A DNA stretch of 28,703 bases from Gallionella sp. (GTDB lineage: Bacteria > Pseudomonadota > Gammaproteobacteria > Burkholderiales > Gallionellaceae), in assembly GCA_029850565.1 (NCBI GenBank), contig JARCRR010000184.1:1-28703 (forward strand), in the 5' to 3' direction. The stretch's first letter is position 1, and the number at the start of each line of letters is the position of its first letter. Below are positions 16,314 to 24,155 of this stretch, in pieces. The notes under the pieces are model-generated. The model worked only from the letters and a program-made list of their open reading frames with translations, did no database searches and was not told where the DNA came from. The translations under genes and the position numbers were made by a program.

Positions 16314-16832
16314 ATGATGAGACCGCACCAACAGCACGAAGACGACTTGGAAGAGTTGCCCCCCAGCAAGACCAAGATCAAGAAACAAATGATTGAACTG
16401 CAAGAATTAGGCGAAGTGATCGCCAACTTGCCCAAAGAAAAGTTGCGCCAATTGGACCTCCCAGAGAACATGATGGAGGCCTGCGCAGAATACAAACGCA
16501 TCACCAAGTTCGGCGCCATCAAACGTCAAATGCTCTACATCGGGCGCCTGATGCGCGACATAGACACCGCCCCCATCCTCGCCAAGATGGAGGCTTGGAG
16601 TGGCACCTCGCGCCAACATACTGCATGGCTACACCAAGTCGAGCAATGGCGCGACCGTTTGATCGAAGACGACGATGCCCTGACCGAGTTGCTGGCCGCC
16701 TATCCGGAAGCGGATGCACAACATCTGCGCACTCTGATACGCAACGCGAAAAAAGAAAAAGAGTTGCTGAAGCCGCCAAAAAATTACCGCGAGATATTCC
16801 AAGTGTTGCGCGACATCATTCCTCAACCATGA
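16314..16832 (+). CDS. darP: Dual-action ribosomal maturation protein DarP (YjgA, DUF615)
   Basis: DarP is a small, highly charged protein that associates with late 50S assembly intermediates in Escherichia coli. The 172-residue product has the family features: PPSKTKIKKQMIELQELGEV near the start, LPKEKLRQLDLPE, AIKRQMLYIGRLMRDID and the C-terminal NYREIFQVLRDII. The start is one of two adjacent ATGs (16314, 16317). The last 57 bases are present a second time 137 bases downstream. The stop overlaps a following ATG as ATGA, opening a 46-codon frame that ends at the duplicate's stop. Confidence 0.95.
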   Translation: MMRPHQQHEDDLEELPPSKTKIKKQMIELQELGEVIANLPKEKLRQLDLPENMMEACAEYKRITKFGAIKRQMLYIGRLMRDIDTAPILAKMEAWSGTSRQHTAWLHQVEQWRDRLIEDDDALTELLAAYPEADAQHLRTLIRNAKKEKELLKPPKNYREIFQVLRDIIPQP

Positions 16833-16850
16833 CCTCCACGATTCGTGTTC

Positions 16851-16910
16851 GGGCGGCTCGGCGGCACTCCCCGCACCGGAGGGCTGCGCCCTGCCGTGTC
16901 CGTACCGCCC
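16851..16910. repeat. Imperfect hairpin element between the two copies of the darP tail
   Basis: This 60-base GC-rich segment starts with GGGCGG and ends with CCGCCC. It continues inward with GGCAC (16863-16867) opposite GTGTC (16896-16900) and has a perfect inner hairpin AGGGC-TGC-GCCCT. It fills the space between the darP stop and the duplicated tail and looks like a short palindromic mobile or REP-like unit. I do not recognise its family. Confidence 0.4.
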
Positions 16911-16912
16911 CA

Positions 16913-16969
16913 CCAAAGAATTACCGCGAGATATTCCAAGTGTTGAGAGAGATCATCCCGCAGCCATGA
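16913..16969 (+). repeat. Second copy of the darP 3' end (direct repeat of 16776-16832)
   Basis: Aligned without gaps at an offset of 137 bases, 50 of 57 positions are identical. The seven differences fall in six codons, five of them synonymous (for example CGC/AGA for Arg, CCT/CCG for Pro) and one Asp to Glu. Read in frame, it encodes PPKNYREIFQVLREIIPQP and a TGA stop. That stop overlaps the esterase ATG as ATGA. The copy has no start region of its own, but it is in frame with the 46-codon reading frame that opens at 16829. Confidence 0.9.
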
Positions 16970-17634
16970 GTGGCTTGTTACCCCACATCACCTTACTCAG
17001 CGGTCGCGATCCAAAGCACAGCATCATCTGGCTACATGGTCTGGGTGCGAACGGCTCGGACTTCGTCCCCATCGTGGATGATATCCATCTTCCGTACGCG
17101 GTACGCTACATCTTCCCCCATGCGCCCAAACGGCCCGTCACCATCAACGGCGGTTTCATCATGCCAGCGTGGTACGACGTCCGTAGCGATGACATCGGCG
17201 CAGTGCAAGATGCGGATGGCATACGCGAATCACAACGCGCTGTGGAAGCGCTCATCGCGCAAGAGATCGCATCAGGCATTGCGCCGTCACACATCTTCTT
17301 GGCCGGCTTTTCCCAAGGCGGTGCGGTCGCTTTGCATTGCGGATTGCGACTGAATGAGCGATTAGGCGGGATTCTCGCGCTGTCGACTTATCTGCCTCTG
17401 GCAGACTCCATACAAAACGAAGCACATCCGGCAGCGCAAGCAACCCCCGTCTTCATGGCACACGGACGCAGTGATCCCATCGTGCCTTATGCGCTAGGTA
17501 AAGCATCCTCGGAAAGATTGTTGGCGCTTGGCTATGACCTGGAGTGGCATGAATATCCGATGCCACATACCGTGTGCATGGAGGAAATCGAAGCGATAGA
17601 GCGGTGGTTGAAAGCCAGGATGCAGGAAGCGTGA
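16966..17634 (+). CDS. Carboxylesterase / phospholipase-type alpha/beta hydrolase (EstB-like)
   Basis: The 222-residue cytoplasmic hydrolase belongs to the carboxylesterase family that includes Pseudomonas EstB and eukaryotic acyl-protein thioesterases. It has the oxyanion segment WLHGLGANGSDFVP, the nucleophile elbow FLAGFSQGGAVAL with catalytic Ser, the Asp in HGRSDPIVPY and the His in YPMPHTVCMEE. The natural substrate cannot be told from sequence. Its ATG overlaps the stop of the duplicated darP tail. Its stop lies seven bases from the stop of the convergent PilZ-like gene, inside a perfect inverted repeat. Confidence 0.93.
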   Translation: MSGLLPHITLLSGRDPKHSIIWLHGLGANGSDFVPIVDDIHLPYAVRYIFPHAPKRPVTINGGFIMPAWYDVRSDDIGAVQDADGIRESQRAVEALIAQEIASGIAPSHIFLAGFSQGGAVALHCGLRLNERLGGILALSTYLPLADSIQNEAHPAAQATPVFMAHGRSDPIVPYALGKASSERLLALGYDLEWHEYPMPHTVCMEEIEAIERWLKARMQEA

Positions 17635-17662
17635 CACGGGGTCACTCCTCGCTCCCCGTGTC
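17633..17662. terminator. Hairpin at the convergent ends of the esterase and PilZ-like genes
   Basis: GACACGGGG (17633-17641) and CCCCGTGTC (17654-17662) form a perfect nine-base-pair stem with a 12-base loop, overlapping the esterase stop and the last codons of the opposite gene. Being symmetrical, it could stop transcription from both sides, although neither side has a T-run. Confidence 0.5.
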
Positions 17663-19195
17663 CTGTTCCATCATGCGATATCGAGCCAGATCGTAATCAT
17701 CACCGCGCTCGATCATGGAGAGTGGCAACAACAGATACTCTTTGTTATCCAACTGCATCAGCAAACTCTTGGACCCGGAAAATGTTTCCGGTTTCATCAG
17801 CAACCACGCCTCTCCGCTGGTATCGGCGGGACGATTCAAATACAAGCCAATCAGATATTTCTCATCGCCCGACTGGAATCGCTCTATCAGAGGCACGCTA
17901 ATGACACGAGGGCTCAACACCTCGACACCGATATGAACCTTCCCTTCTTCGTCGCGCCGCAAGCGGCGTACCATACCTGCGCCCCAATGGGAAACCCCAT
18001 CCGGCTTGCTTCCTATGAGCGAACCGATCTTCACGTTATCGAGCACGCCGGACTTGACGCCATCGGCGCGCGACATCGATACAACACACCTGAAGCCCGT
18101 AGTGCTGATGTCTTGCACCTCCCAAGTCTCGCTCTCTTCCGCACCAAAGCTCAACCCGACATCTGCCTGTTCCAGCATCCCAAGAAAGCCTTGCGCCACA
18201 TTCAGATTCACATTGATCTTCCGACGCGGACTGCGACGAGTCTTCGGGGGCAAAGAAAGGTTTTGCATCAACTGCCTGGCAACCTCAAGCACGAACTCCG
18301 CTTCGTATTTGGCGCCGTATAGATTCAGTGAGTCTGGCAGGATGCCTTTCTCCAGCGTCTTGCACAAACCCTCCAATTGTTGCCGCATCCCCTCCGCCTC
18401 GATAAAGCGCAGGGCCGGATGGATAGTCGCATCGACCGTGGCATGCATAGGCGGGGTCGGTTGTGCGATGTCAAACACGAACAAGCCGATTCCGTTATAG
18501 GTGGATGCCACTTGCAATCCCTTGCCCAAGTAGGAGAACAATCGCTCGGTGATATGCCCTTCCAGCGGGTTCAAATTGCCCGCACTGGAACCATACCAAG
18601 TGACCAGCACTGCGAACTCTTGTGCAACGGAACTGTTCAGCCCCGGATACACGGTCACCGGATCAAGATGGAAACCCTGCGTTTCGGCATATCCGTAGTA
18701 GCCGGAAAGCCGCTTCCAGAACGCAGGGTCGACTAAAGAGTGACGGGCAGCAGCAAGTTTGAGCTTTCCTGTGATCGCAGAGATACCCCGAGCGCACAAC
18801 ATCGCAAGGTCCGGCTTGACCGCTGCCGCACCTTTCGCACCTTCGCGATAGCGTGTAAAGACATCATGATGACAAAGCTGACTTTGGGTGTAGTAGACAT
18901 CCAACAGAGTCCACAGGCGATTCTCCTGGAATTTGGAAAGCGGTTGAACGGAAAAGTATTCACTCAACAATTTGCGCAAGTGCGCTTGCGCTGCCTGATC
19001 GAACATCCGCAGCAACGCCCATTCATGATCCAGACGGAAGCTGTCCGCCTGCCCGAGGATCTGTTCGACCCAATCGGTCAATTCCTGCAATGCTTTTAGA
19101 GAATCCGCTTTAGGAATGTCATCCAACAGAAACTGGGCGGACTTGATCTCCGCCAATGGGTGATCCGATTTTTTTCCAAAAAACCCCAATACCAC
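17642..19195 (-). CDS. Large cytoplasmic protein with C-terminal PilZ-like domain, function unknown
   Basis: The chosen start is GTG 19195, preceded by a strong GAGGAG site; it gives 517 residues starting VVLGFFGKKSDHPLAEIKSA. The frame remains open to an ATG at 19387, adding 64 less convincing residues. The N-terminal ~330 residues look helical and match no domain I know. At about 370-480 there is a PilZ-like pattern: RRSPRRK (the RxxxR arm), then VQDISTTGFRCVV (the D/N-x-S-x-x-G motif), suggesting cyclic-di-GMP binding. The spacing between arm and motif is longer than usual, so binding is uncertain. No signal peptide or membrane segment is seen. It is divergent from the response regulator gene. 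Confidence 0.75.
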   Translation of the reverse strand: MVLGFFGKKSDHPLAEIKSAQFLLDDIPKADSLKALQELTDWVEQILGQADSFRLDHEWALLRMFDQAAQAHLRKLLSEYFSVQPLSKFQENRLWTLLDVYYTQSQLCHHDVFTRYREGAKGAAAVKPDLAMLCARGISAITGKLKLAAARHSLVDPAFWKRLSGYYGYAETQGFHLDPVTVYPGLNSSVAQEFAVLVTWYGSSAGNLNPLEGHITERLFSYLGKGLQVASTYNGIGLFVFDIAQPTPPMHATVDATIHPALRFIEAEGMRQQLEGLCKTLEKGILPDSLNLYGAKYEAEFVLEVARQLMQNLSLPPKTRRSPRRKINVNLNVAQGFLGMLEQADVGLSFGAEESETWEVQDISTTGFRCVVSMSRADGVKSGVLDNVKIGSLIGSKPDGVSHWGAGMVRRLRRDEEGKVHIGVEVLSPRVISVPLIERFQSGDEKYLIGLYLNRPADTSGEAWLLMKPETFSGSKSLLMQLDNKEYLLLPLSMIERGDDYDLARYRMMEQDTGSEE

Positions 19196-19524
19196 GTCTC
19201 TCTCCTCATGCGTTTCACTTTGCCGCACGTAATATAAGCACAAATCGCCACGACTGCCTATATGCCGATACGTCTGCACATCAAAACCACATACCCGCAC
19301 ACCCGGAGTGATTTGGGATGAGATGTGCGGCAGCTTTGTGAGCGCAAAGCCTATACTCCGCTCAGCAAGCGGGTTTAAAGAAAACACATCCGACAGGGAA
19401 GACGTGCACTAAAAATGGATATCAGAGGTTTGTTAAACTGTGTCAGCGATACCTCGCTCATGTTGACGCTGCCTATCGGCTGACCACAGAGTGCGCGCAT
19501 CAAAAATTGAATAGCGAGAAGCGA
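19196..19524. other. Divergent intergenic region between the PilZ-like and response regulator genes
   Basis: This 329-base region should hold promoters for both directions. On the minus strand TTGATG and TATAGG are spaced by 16 bases (four of six matches each) upstream of the PilZ-like gene, a weak candidate. I see no convincing promoter for the response regulator. Part of it (19196-19387) is open in frame with the PilZ-like gene and could be coding if the upstream ATG is used. Confidence 0.4.
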
Positions 19525-20226
19525 ATGAGAGTTGCACTACTGGAAGATAGCCGGGTAGATGCGGAAATATTGACGCAATGTCTAAGCCAAGCCGGACATT
19601 CCGTGCATCTATTCGGCAACGGCAATGAATTGACGGCCGAACTCCGTCACGAGAGCTTTGACTTGTTACTGCTGGATTGGAACACGCCCGGAATGGATGG
19701 CAATCAGGTGCTGCTATGGGTGAAAACGCAACACAATTTGAATTCACTGCCAGTCCTTTTCATCACCGCAGAAGACCACGAATCGAATGTCGTGACGGCG
19801 CTCACCAACGGTGCGGATGACTACTTGGTGAAACCCGTCCGCTGCAGAGAGCTATTGGCGCGCATCGAAGTGGCTGTTCGTCGCACGAACTTGGCGGCTC
19901 AGGCAGTTCAGCGTGTATTGACCTATGGCGATTGGCATTTCGAGCCTCACGACAAGCGCGTCAGTTTCCAACAACAAGAGATCATGCTGTCTACAAAGGA
20001 ATTCGATTTGGCGTATTTCCTTTTCGCAAACATGGGACGCTTGTTGTCCCGCGGCCATCTCTTGGAGTGCGTCTGGGGTATTTCGGTGAATATCCCTACG
20101 CGCACGATCGACACCCACATCAGCAAAGTACGCACGCAATGTAGACTGTTTCCCGAGAACGGTTTACGCCTCGTCTCCGTCTACGGCTACGGCTATCGGC
20201 TGGAACCCACACCAACCAAGGAATAG
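19525..20226 (+). CDS. OmpR/PhoB-family response regulator
   Basis: The 233-residue regulator has a receiver domain at 1-120: acidic pair in LLEDSRVDAE, the phosphorylation site Asp51 in LLLLDWNTPGMDG, the Thr/Ser switch in VLFITAED and the Lys in DYLVKPVR. A winged-helix DNA-binding domain follows at about 135-230 (STKEFDLAYFLFANMGRLLSR, TRTIDTHISKVR, VYGYGYRLE). ATG 19525 is preferred to the TTG at 19507 because the receiver fold starts right after it. The kinase gene follows after three bases, with AAGGA from the end of this gene serving as its ribosome site, so they form a two-component pair. Confidence 0.95.
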   Translation: MRVALLEDSRVDAEILTQCLSQAGHSVHLFGNGNELTAELRHESFDLLLLDWNTPGMDGNQVLLWVKTQHNLNSLPVLFITAEDHESNVVTALTNGADDYLVKPVRCRELLARIEVAVRRTNLAAQAVQRVLTYGDWHFEPHDKRVSFQQQEIMLSTKEFDLAYFLFANMGRLLSRGHLLECVWGISVNIPTRTIDTHISKVRTQCRLFPENGLRLVSVYGYGYRLEPTPTKE

Positions 20227-20229
20227 AGA

Positions 20230-22554
20230 TTGTCGCCCCGAACCGGAAATTCCAGTCGTGCAGTGTTGCGGGAATGGTGGCTATTGCTGGCGTTCTTGTG
20301 CGCACTTGCCACATTGACCCAGCAGCAAGGTTGGCTGGAGCGGTTGAATGCGACTTTTTACGATGCGGCGATCTCTTTGTATCAACGCGACCTGAGTGAA
20401 GACATCGTCATCATCGCAGTAGATGAGGACAGCCTGTCCGAGATCGGGCGCTGGCCATGGCAACGTGCGGTATATGCACAACTGCTGGATCGTTTGACCG
20501 CAGCAGAGGCCAAAGCGATCGGCTTGGATCTGATCCTGAGCGAACCGGATGCCAACCATCCTGCCGACGATGTACTGCTGGGAGAGGCTATCAAACGCAA
20601 CGGACATGTAGTCTTACCCGTATTCGCCGAACCGCTGCATGGCATCCTCTCGGAAACCGAGCCCACTTCCGTCATTGCAAAACATGCGGCAGCCTTGGGG
20701 CATATCCAATCCAATCTGGATGTGGACGGAGTCGCACGGCGCGTGTTCCTGCGCTGCGGCATGGGACATCCTCACCACCCACAGTTCGCTCTGGCGATGT
20801 TGCAGGTCTCCGGGTTTAAGCAAGACACACATGAAACCACCACCACGGTGATGCATAACGCGGAGGCTTCCGCCTGGTACTGTGCGGAGTCGTACAACAT
20901 CCCTTTTGCCGGCCCTCCGGGAAGTGTCCGTCAATTCTCTGCCAGTGCACTGTTACATGGCGAGGTGCCCGCAACAGAGATGCGCGGCAAACTGGTGCTG
21001 ATAGGCGCAACAGCGGCCGGCCTAGGTGATGCCTATCCGACCCCCGTGTCAGGCGAGTCTTATGCCATGCCGGGTGTCGAGATCAACGCACATCTGATCG
21101 ACTCCTTGCGGAGCAACCTATCGATCAGTTCGACTTCCACGTTGACGAAATGGCTCTATGCCGTTCTGCCTGTCACCTTATTGATGGTGGCCTTCCTGTT
21201 CCTGCTTCCTCGGCGCGCTTTGCTGCTGACGGGCAGCATGATCCTGGGCTTGCTGTTCGCCTCTGCGTGCATCCTGCGCTGGCCCGGATTCTGGTTTCCA
21301 CCCGCGGAAGCACTGCTGGTATTGATACTGAGCTACCCGCTTTGGAGTTGGCGCAAGCTGGAAGCCGGGATGCACTATCTCTCGGATGAGATCGCAGAAT
21401 TGGATAGGGAATCGGCGCATTTCTCCAACCTCACGCCGCGGGTGCAAGCCGCCGTAGCGCAGCCGCGCATCTTCGATCCGGTCGGCGCACGTATCGAGCA
21501 AGTCAGACAAGCTGCGCGCGAAGTCCGAATGCTGCGTTTGCTTGTCAACCAATCCGTCATCAGTCAATCGGTTGGCCTGCTGGTGGTGGATGCCGACATG
21601 AAAGTGTGCCTGGTCAATCCCACGTTACTCGATTTCCTGGGGCAGCATGAGATCGCCGAGTTGAATGGGAAATCGACCAATCAAGTATTGAAGGGATTCG
21701 TCTGCCAGACTGCGCCGGACTGGAGCACTTTCTTGCGGGGCGTGTCACAAGGCCAGGTATCGCAATGCGAAACACGTAACGAAGCAGGACGTGATTTTCT
21801 GGCAAGCGTGACTAGCGTGGAGAATTTCGGCTGGGTCATCAACCTTGATGACGTGACCAAGATCAAAGCACACGAGAGAGAACGCAGCCGTTTACTGAAT
21901 TTCCTGTCGCACGACATGCGTGCACCTCAAGCTTCGATACTGGCATTGCTGGAACAACACGCTGACAAAGCGGTGGCGGACGCGAGATTGTTGCAGGACA
22001 TCCGGGGTTACGCCCAACGTACCCTGCATCTGGTCAGCCAATTCATGTATCTGGCCCGTGCGGAGAACCTGCAAACCGACAGTTTCGTGGCACTCGACAT
22101 GGTGCAATGCATGCATGATGCGATCGACGAGGTTTGGCCACAGGCAAACGCACGCAACGTGAGCATCCGACGCCCATCGAGCGAAGAGAGCATGACCGTC
22201 TTCGGCGACCCCACCCTGTTGCGTCGCGCCTTGATCAACCTCATCAGCAATGCCGTACAACATAGCCCGGCGGGCGCGGCAGTGACCTGCGATGTCAGCG
22301 CGCTGGGCGGCGAGATATGCTGCTCGGTACAAGACAACGGGGAAGGCATCCGCGCTGAAGACCAATCTCTGCTGTTCCAGACTTTCAGCCGTATCGCCCG
22401 CAATCAGCATCATGACGGGACCGGTCTGGGACTGGCGATGGTCAAGATGGTGGCCGAGAAACACAGCGGGCACATATCCGTACAAAGCGCCCCGGGACAA
22501 GGAGCGATATTCTTCGTCTATCTCAATATGGCGACCGGCATCAGCAGGCGCTGA
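20230..22554 (+). CDS. CHASE2 domain sensor histidine kinase
   Basis: The 774-residue kinase starts at TTG 20230 with AAGGA seven bases upstream. A first membrane helix (~15-32) precedes a periplasmic CHASE2 domain to about 300 (DIVIIAVDEDSLSEIGRWPWQR, GLDLILSEPD, GKLVLIGATAAGLGD, PTPVSGESYAMPGVEINAHLIDSL). Three hydrophobic segments (~305-375) follow. A PAS-like domain lies at about 435-550. The HisKA box is FLSHDMRAPQ with phospho-acceptor His561. The HATPase domain has LINLISNAVQHSP (N box), VQDNGEGI (G1), LFQTFSR (F) and GTGLGLAMVK (G2). CHASE2 is an extracellular sensor of unknown ligand. The partner regulator is the preceding gene. CHASE2 proteins often occur near FecR-domain proteins; one is encoded about 7 kb away here. 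Confidence 0.94.
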   Translation: MSPRTGNSSRAVLREWWLLLAFLCALATLTQQQGWLERLNATFYDAAISLYQRDLSEDIVIIAVDEDSLSEIGRWPWQRAVYAQLLDRLTAAEAKAIGLDLILSEPDANHPADDVLLGEAIKRNGHVVLPVFAEPLHGILSETEPTSVIAKHAAALGHIQSNLDVDGVARRVFLRCGMGHPHHPQFALAMLQVSGFKQDTHETTTTVMHNAEASAWYCAESYNIPFAGPPGSVRQFSASALLHGEVPATEMRGKLVLIGATAAGLGDAYPTPVSGESYAMPGVEINAHLIDSLRSNLSISSTSTLTKWLYAVLPVTLLMVAFLFLLPRRALLLTGSMILGLLFASACILRWPGFWFPPAEALLVLILSYPLWSWRKLEAGMHYLSDEIAELDRESAHFSNLTPRVQAAVAQPRIFDPVGARIEQVRQAAREVRMLRLLVNQSVISQSVGLLVVDADMKVCLVNPTLLDFLGQHEIAELNGKSTNQVLKGFVCQTAPDWSTFLRGVSQGQVSQCETRNEAGRDFLASVTSVENFGWVINLDDVTKIKAHERERSRLLNFLSHDMRAPQASILALLEQHADKAVADARLLQDIRGYAQRTLHLVSQFMYLARAENLQTDSFVALDMVQCMHDAIDEVWPQANARNVSIRRPSSEESMTVFGDPTLLRRALINLISNAVQHSPAGAAVTCDVSALGGEICCSVQDNGEGIRAEDQSLLFQTFSRIARNQHHDGTGLGLAMVKMVAEKHSGHISVQSAPGQGAIFFVYLNMATGISRR

Positions 22555-22598
22555 GCACGACCCGCCACTCAAAATAATCCATTAGCCCCGAATTCGCC

Positions 22599-22651
22599 TG
22601 TGGGAGCCAGCTTGCTGGCGAGAGTCTTTCTCCAGCAAGTTGGCTCCCACA
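22599..22651. repeat. REP doublet (REPIN-like) with GTGGGAGCC heads
   Basis: TGTGGGAGCCAGCTTGCTGG (22599-22618) is followed after 13 bases by its reverse complement with one mismatch in 20 (22632-22651). Each arm begins with GTGGGAGC and carries an internal palindrome, like the REP sequences abundant in Pseudomonas and related genomes that are spread by RAYT transposases. It occupies the gap between the kinase and aat. No RAYT gene and no second copy are in this window. Confidence 0.75.
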
Positions 22652-22719
22652 AGTGCAAAGCGGCCAATGGACAACAGTGTTAATGAAGAAAATGCAGAAG
22701 TGGACTATCCTCCGCACGC

Positions 22720-23415
22720 ATGATCCCTTGGCTGCATACAGACTCTCCTTTCCCACCCGTGTCGCGAGCGTTGCCCCAGCCTAATGGCCTGCTCGCCGCT
22801 GGCGGCGACCTGTCGCCGCAACGCTTGCTTGAGGCCTACCGGCACGGCATCTTCCCCTGGTTCAATTCGGGCGACCCTATCCTGTGGTGGAGCCCCGATC
22901 CGCGCATGATCCTCATCCCCTCCGAATTCAAACTCTCGCACTCGTTGCGCAAGGTCATACGCAAAGGTGCATTCGAGGTGCATACCGATACCGCATTCGA
23001 ACAAGTGATGTGTGCCTGCGCCGCCCCTCGTAACGGAGAAAACGGCACATGGGTCACCGAAGAAATGATCGCGGCCTATTGCGAACTGCATCGGCTTGGC
23101 TATGCGCACTCGGTCGAAGTGTGGATAGGGGATGAGTTGATTGGAGGTTTATATGGAGTGGCTATCGGCAAGATGTTCTACGGCGAATCCATGTTCAGCC
23201 GCCGCAGCGATGCCTCCAAGATCGCACTCGCCCTTCTGGCGCGCCAACTCGAACGCTGGGGCTTCGGCATGATCGATTGCCAGATGCACACACCGCATCT
23301 CGCATCGCTGGGCGCGCGTGCGATCCCCCGCGCAGAATTCATCGTTCGCCTACAGGAATTGATAAACTATGCGCCCGTGACTGAATTCCGCTTCAACACC
23401 GACCTTTTTCGATGA
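22720..23415 (+). CDS. aat: Leucyl/phenylalanyl-tRNA--protein transferase
   Basis: Aat transfers Leu or Phe from tRNA to proteins with N-terminal Lys or Arg, marking them for ClpS/ClpAP degradation. The 231-residue product has the family length and motifs: the N-terminal FPPVSRALPQPNGLLAAGGD, YRHGIFPWF, PILWWSPDPRMIL, FYGESMFSRRSDASKIAL and MIDCQMHTPHLASLGA. The stop overlaps the bpt ATG. No clear ribosome site precedes its ATG. Confidence 0.97.
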   Translation: MIPWLHTDSPFPPVSRALPQPNGLLAAGGDLSPQRLLEAYRHGIFPWFNSGDPILWWSPDPRMILIPSEFKLSHSLRKVIRKGAFEVHTDTAFEQVMCACAAPRNGENGTWVTEEMIAAYCELHRLGYAHSVEVWIGDELIGGLYGVAIGKMFYGESMFSRRSDASKIALALLARQLERWGFGMIDCQMHTPHLASLGARAIPRAEFIVRLQELINYAPVTEFRFNTDLFR

Positions 23416-24155
23416 GCTTGATCAACGACATTCCGCTCTCCACCATCCAGTTGTATCTGACTGCGCCTTACCCGTGCAGTTATCTACCCGGATTGGAAGC
23501 GCGCTCGCAGGTCGCCACCCCATCGTTCCTGATCACCACCGCGGTCTATTCGGAACTGGTGCGCCACGGCTTTCGCCGCAGCGGGACGTTCACCTATCGT
23601 CCGCGTTGTGATGCCTGTCGCCGATGCGTACCGGCGCGCGTGGTGGTGGCGGACTTCCAACCGTCGCGTTCGCAACGTCGCAGCCGCAAACAACACCACG
23701 ATTTGCAAGTCAGCCTGCACCCCCTGCAAGACAAAGCAGAATACTTCGAGTTGTATCGCCGCTATCAACAGACCCGCCACGCGGAAGGCAGCATGGCCGA
23801 CGACGATCCCGAGCAATACCGCAACTTCCTGCTGCAAAGCCATGTGGACAGCCTATTGGTCGAATTCAGGGAAAACGGCGTGCTGCGTATGGTGAGCGTT
23901 GTCGATGTATTGAATGACGGTCTGTCGGCGGTGTACACCTTCTACGATCCCGACCTGACGCGCGCCAGCTTCGGCACATTCAACGTGCTGTGGCAGATCG
24001 AGCTGTGCCGTAAGCTGGAATTGCCTTACCTGTATCTGGGCTATTGGATAGACGCCTCGCAGAAAATGGCTTACAAGGCGAATTTCCAGCCGCTGCAAGG
24101 CTTGTTGAACGATACTTGGCAACCCATCACCCCGCAAACCGGAAACGCTCCATGA
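23412..24155 (+). CDS. bpt: Aspartate/glutamate leucyltransferase (Bpt/Ate family)
   Basis: Bpt adds Leu to proteins with N-terminal Asp or Glu, creating a destabilising residue for ClpS; its fold combines a prokaryotic specificity with a eukaryotic ATE1-like sequence. The 247-residue protein shows the family's N-terminal Cys-bearing segment YPCSYLPGLEARSQV, the CDACRRCVPARV motif, SRSQRRSRK and the C-terminal YLYLGYWIDASQKMAYKANFQPLQ. It overlaps aat upstream and the membrane protein gene downstream, both as ATGA, so all three are translationally coupled. Confidence 0.96.
   Translation: MSLINDIPLSTIQLYLTAPYPCSYLPGLEARSQVATPSFLITTAVYSELVRHGFRRSGTFTYRPRCDACRRCVPARVVVADFQPSRSQRRSRKQHHDLQVSLHPLQDKAEYFELYRRYQQTRHAEGSMADDDPEQYRNFLLQSHVDSLLVEFRENGVLRMVSVVDVLNDGLSAVYTFYDPDLTRASFGTFNVLWQIELCRKLELPYLYLGYWIDASQKMAYKANFQPLQGLLNDTWQPITPQTGNAP

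Noticed and set aside
16248..16403. N-terminal extension of PmbA
   Set aside because: The added residues are antisense to the start of darP, and ATG 16247 gives the family length.
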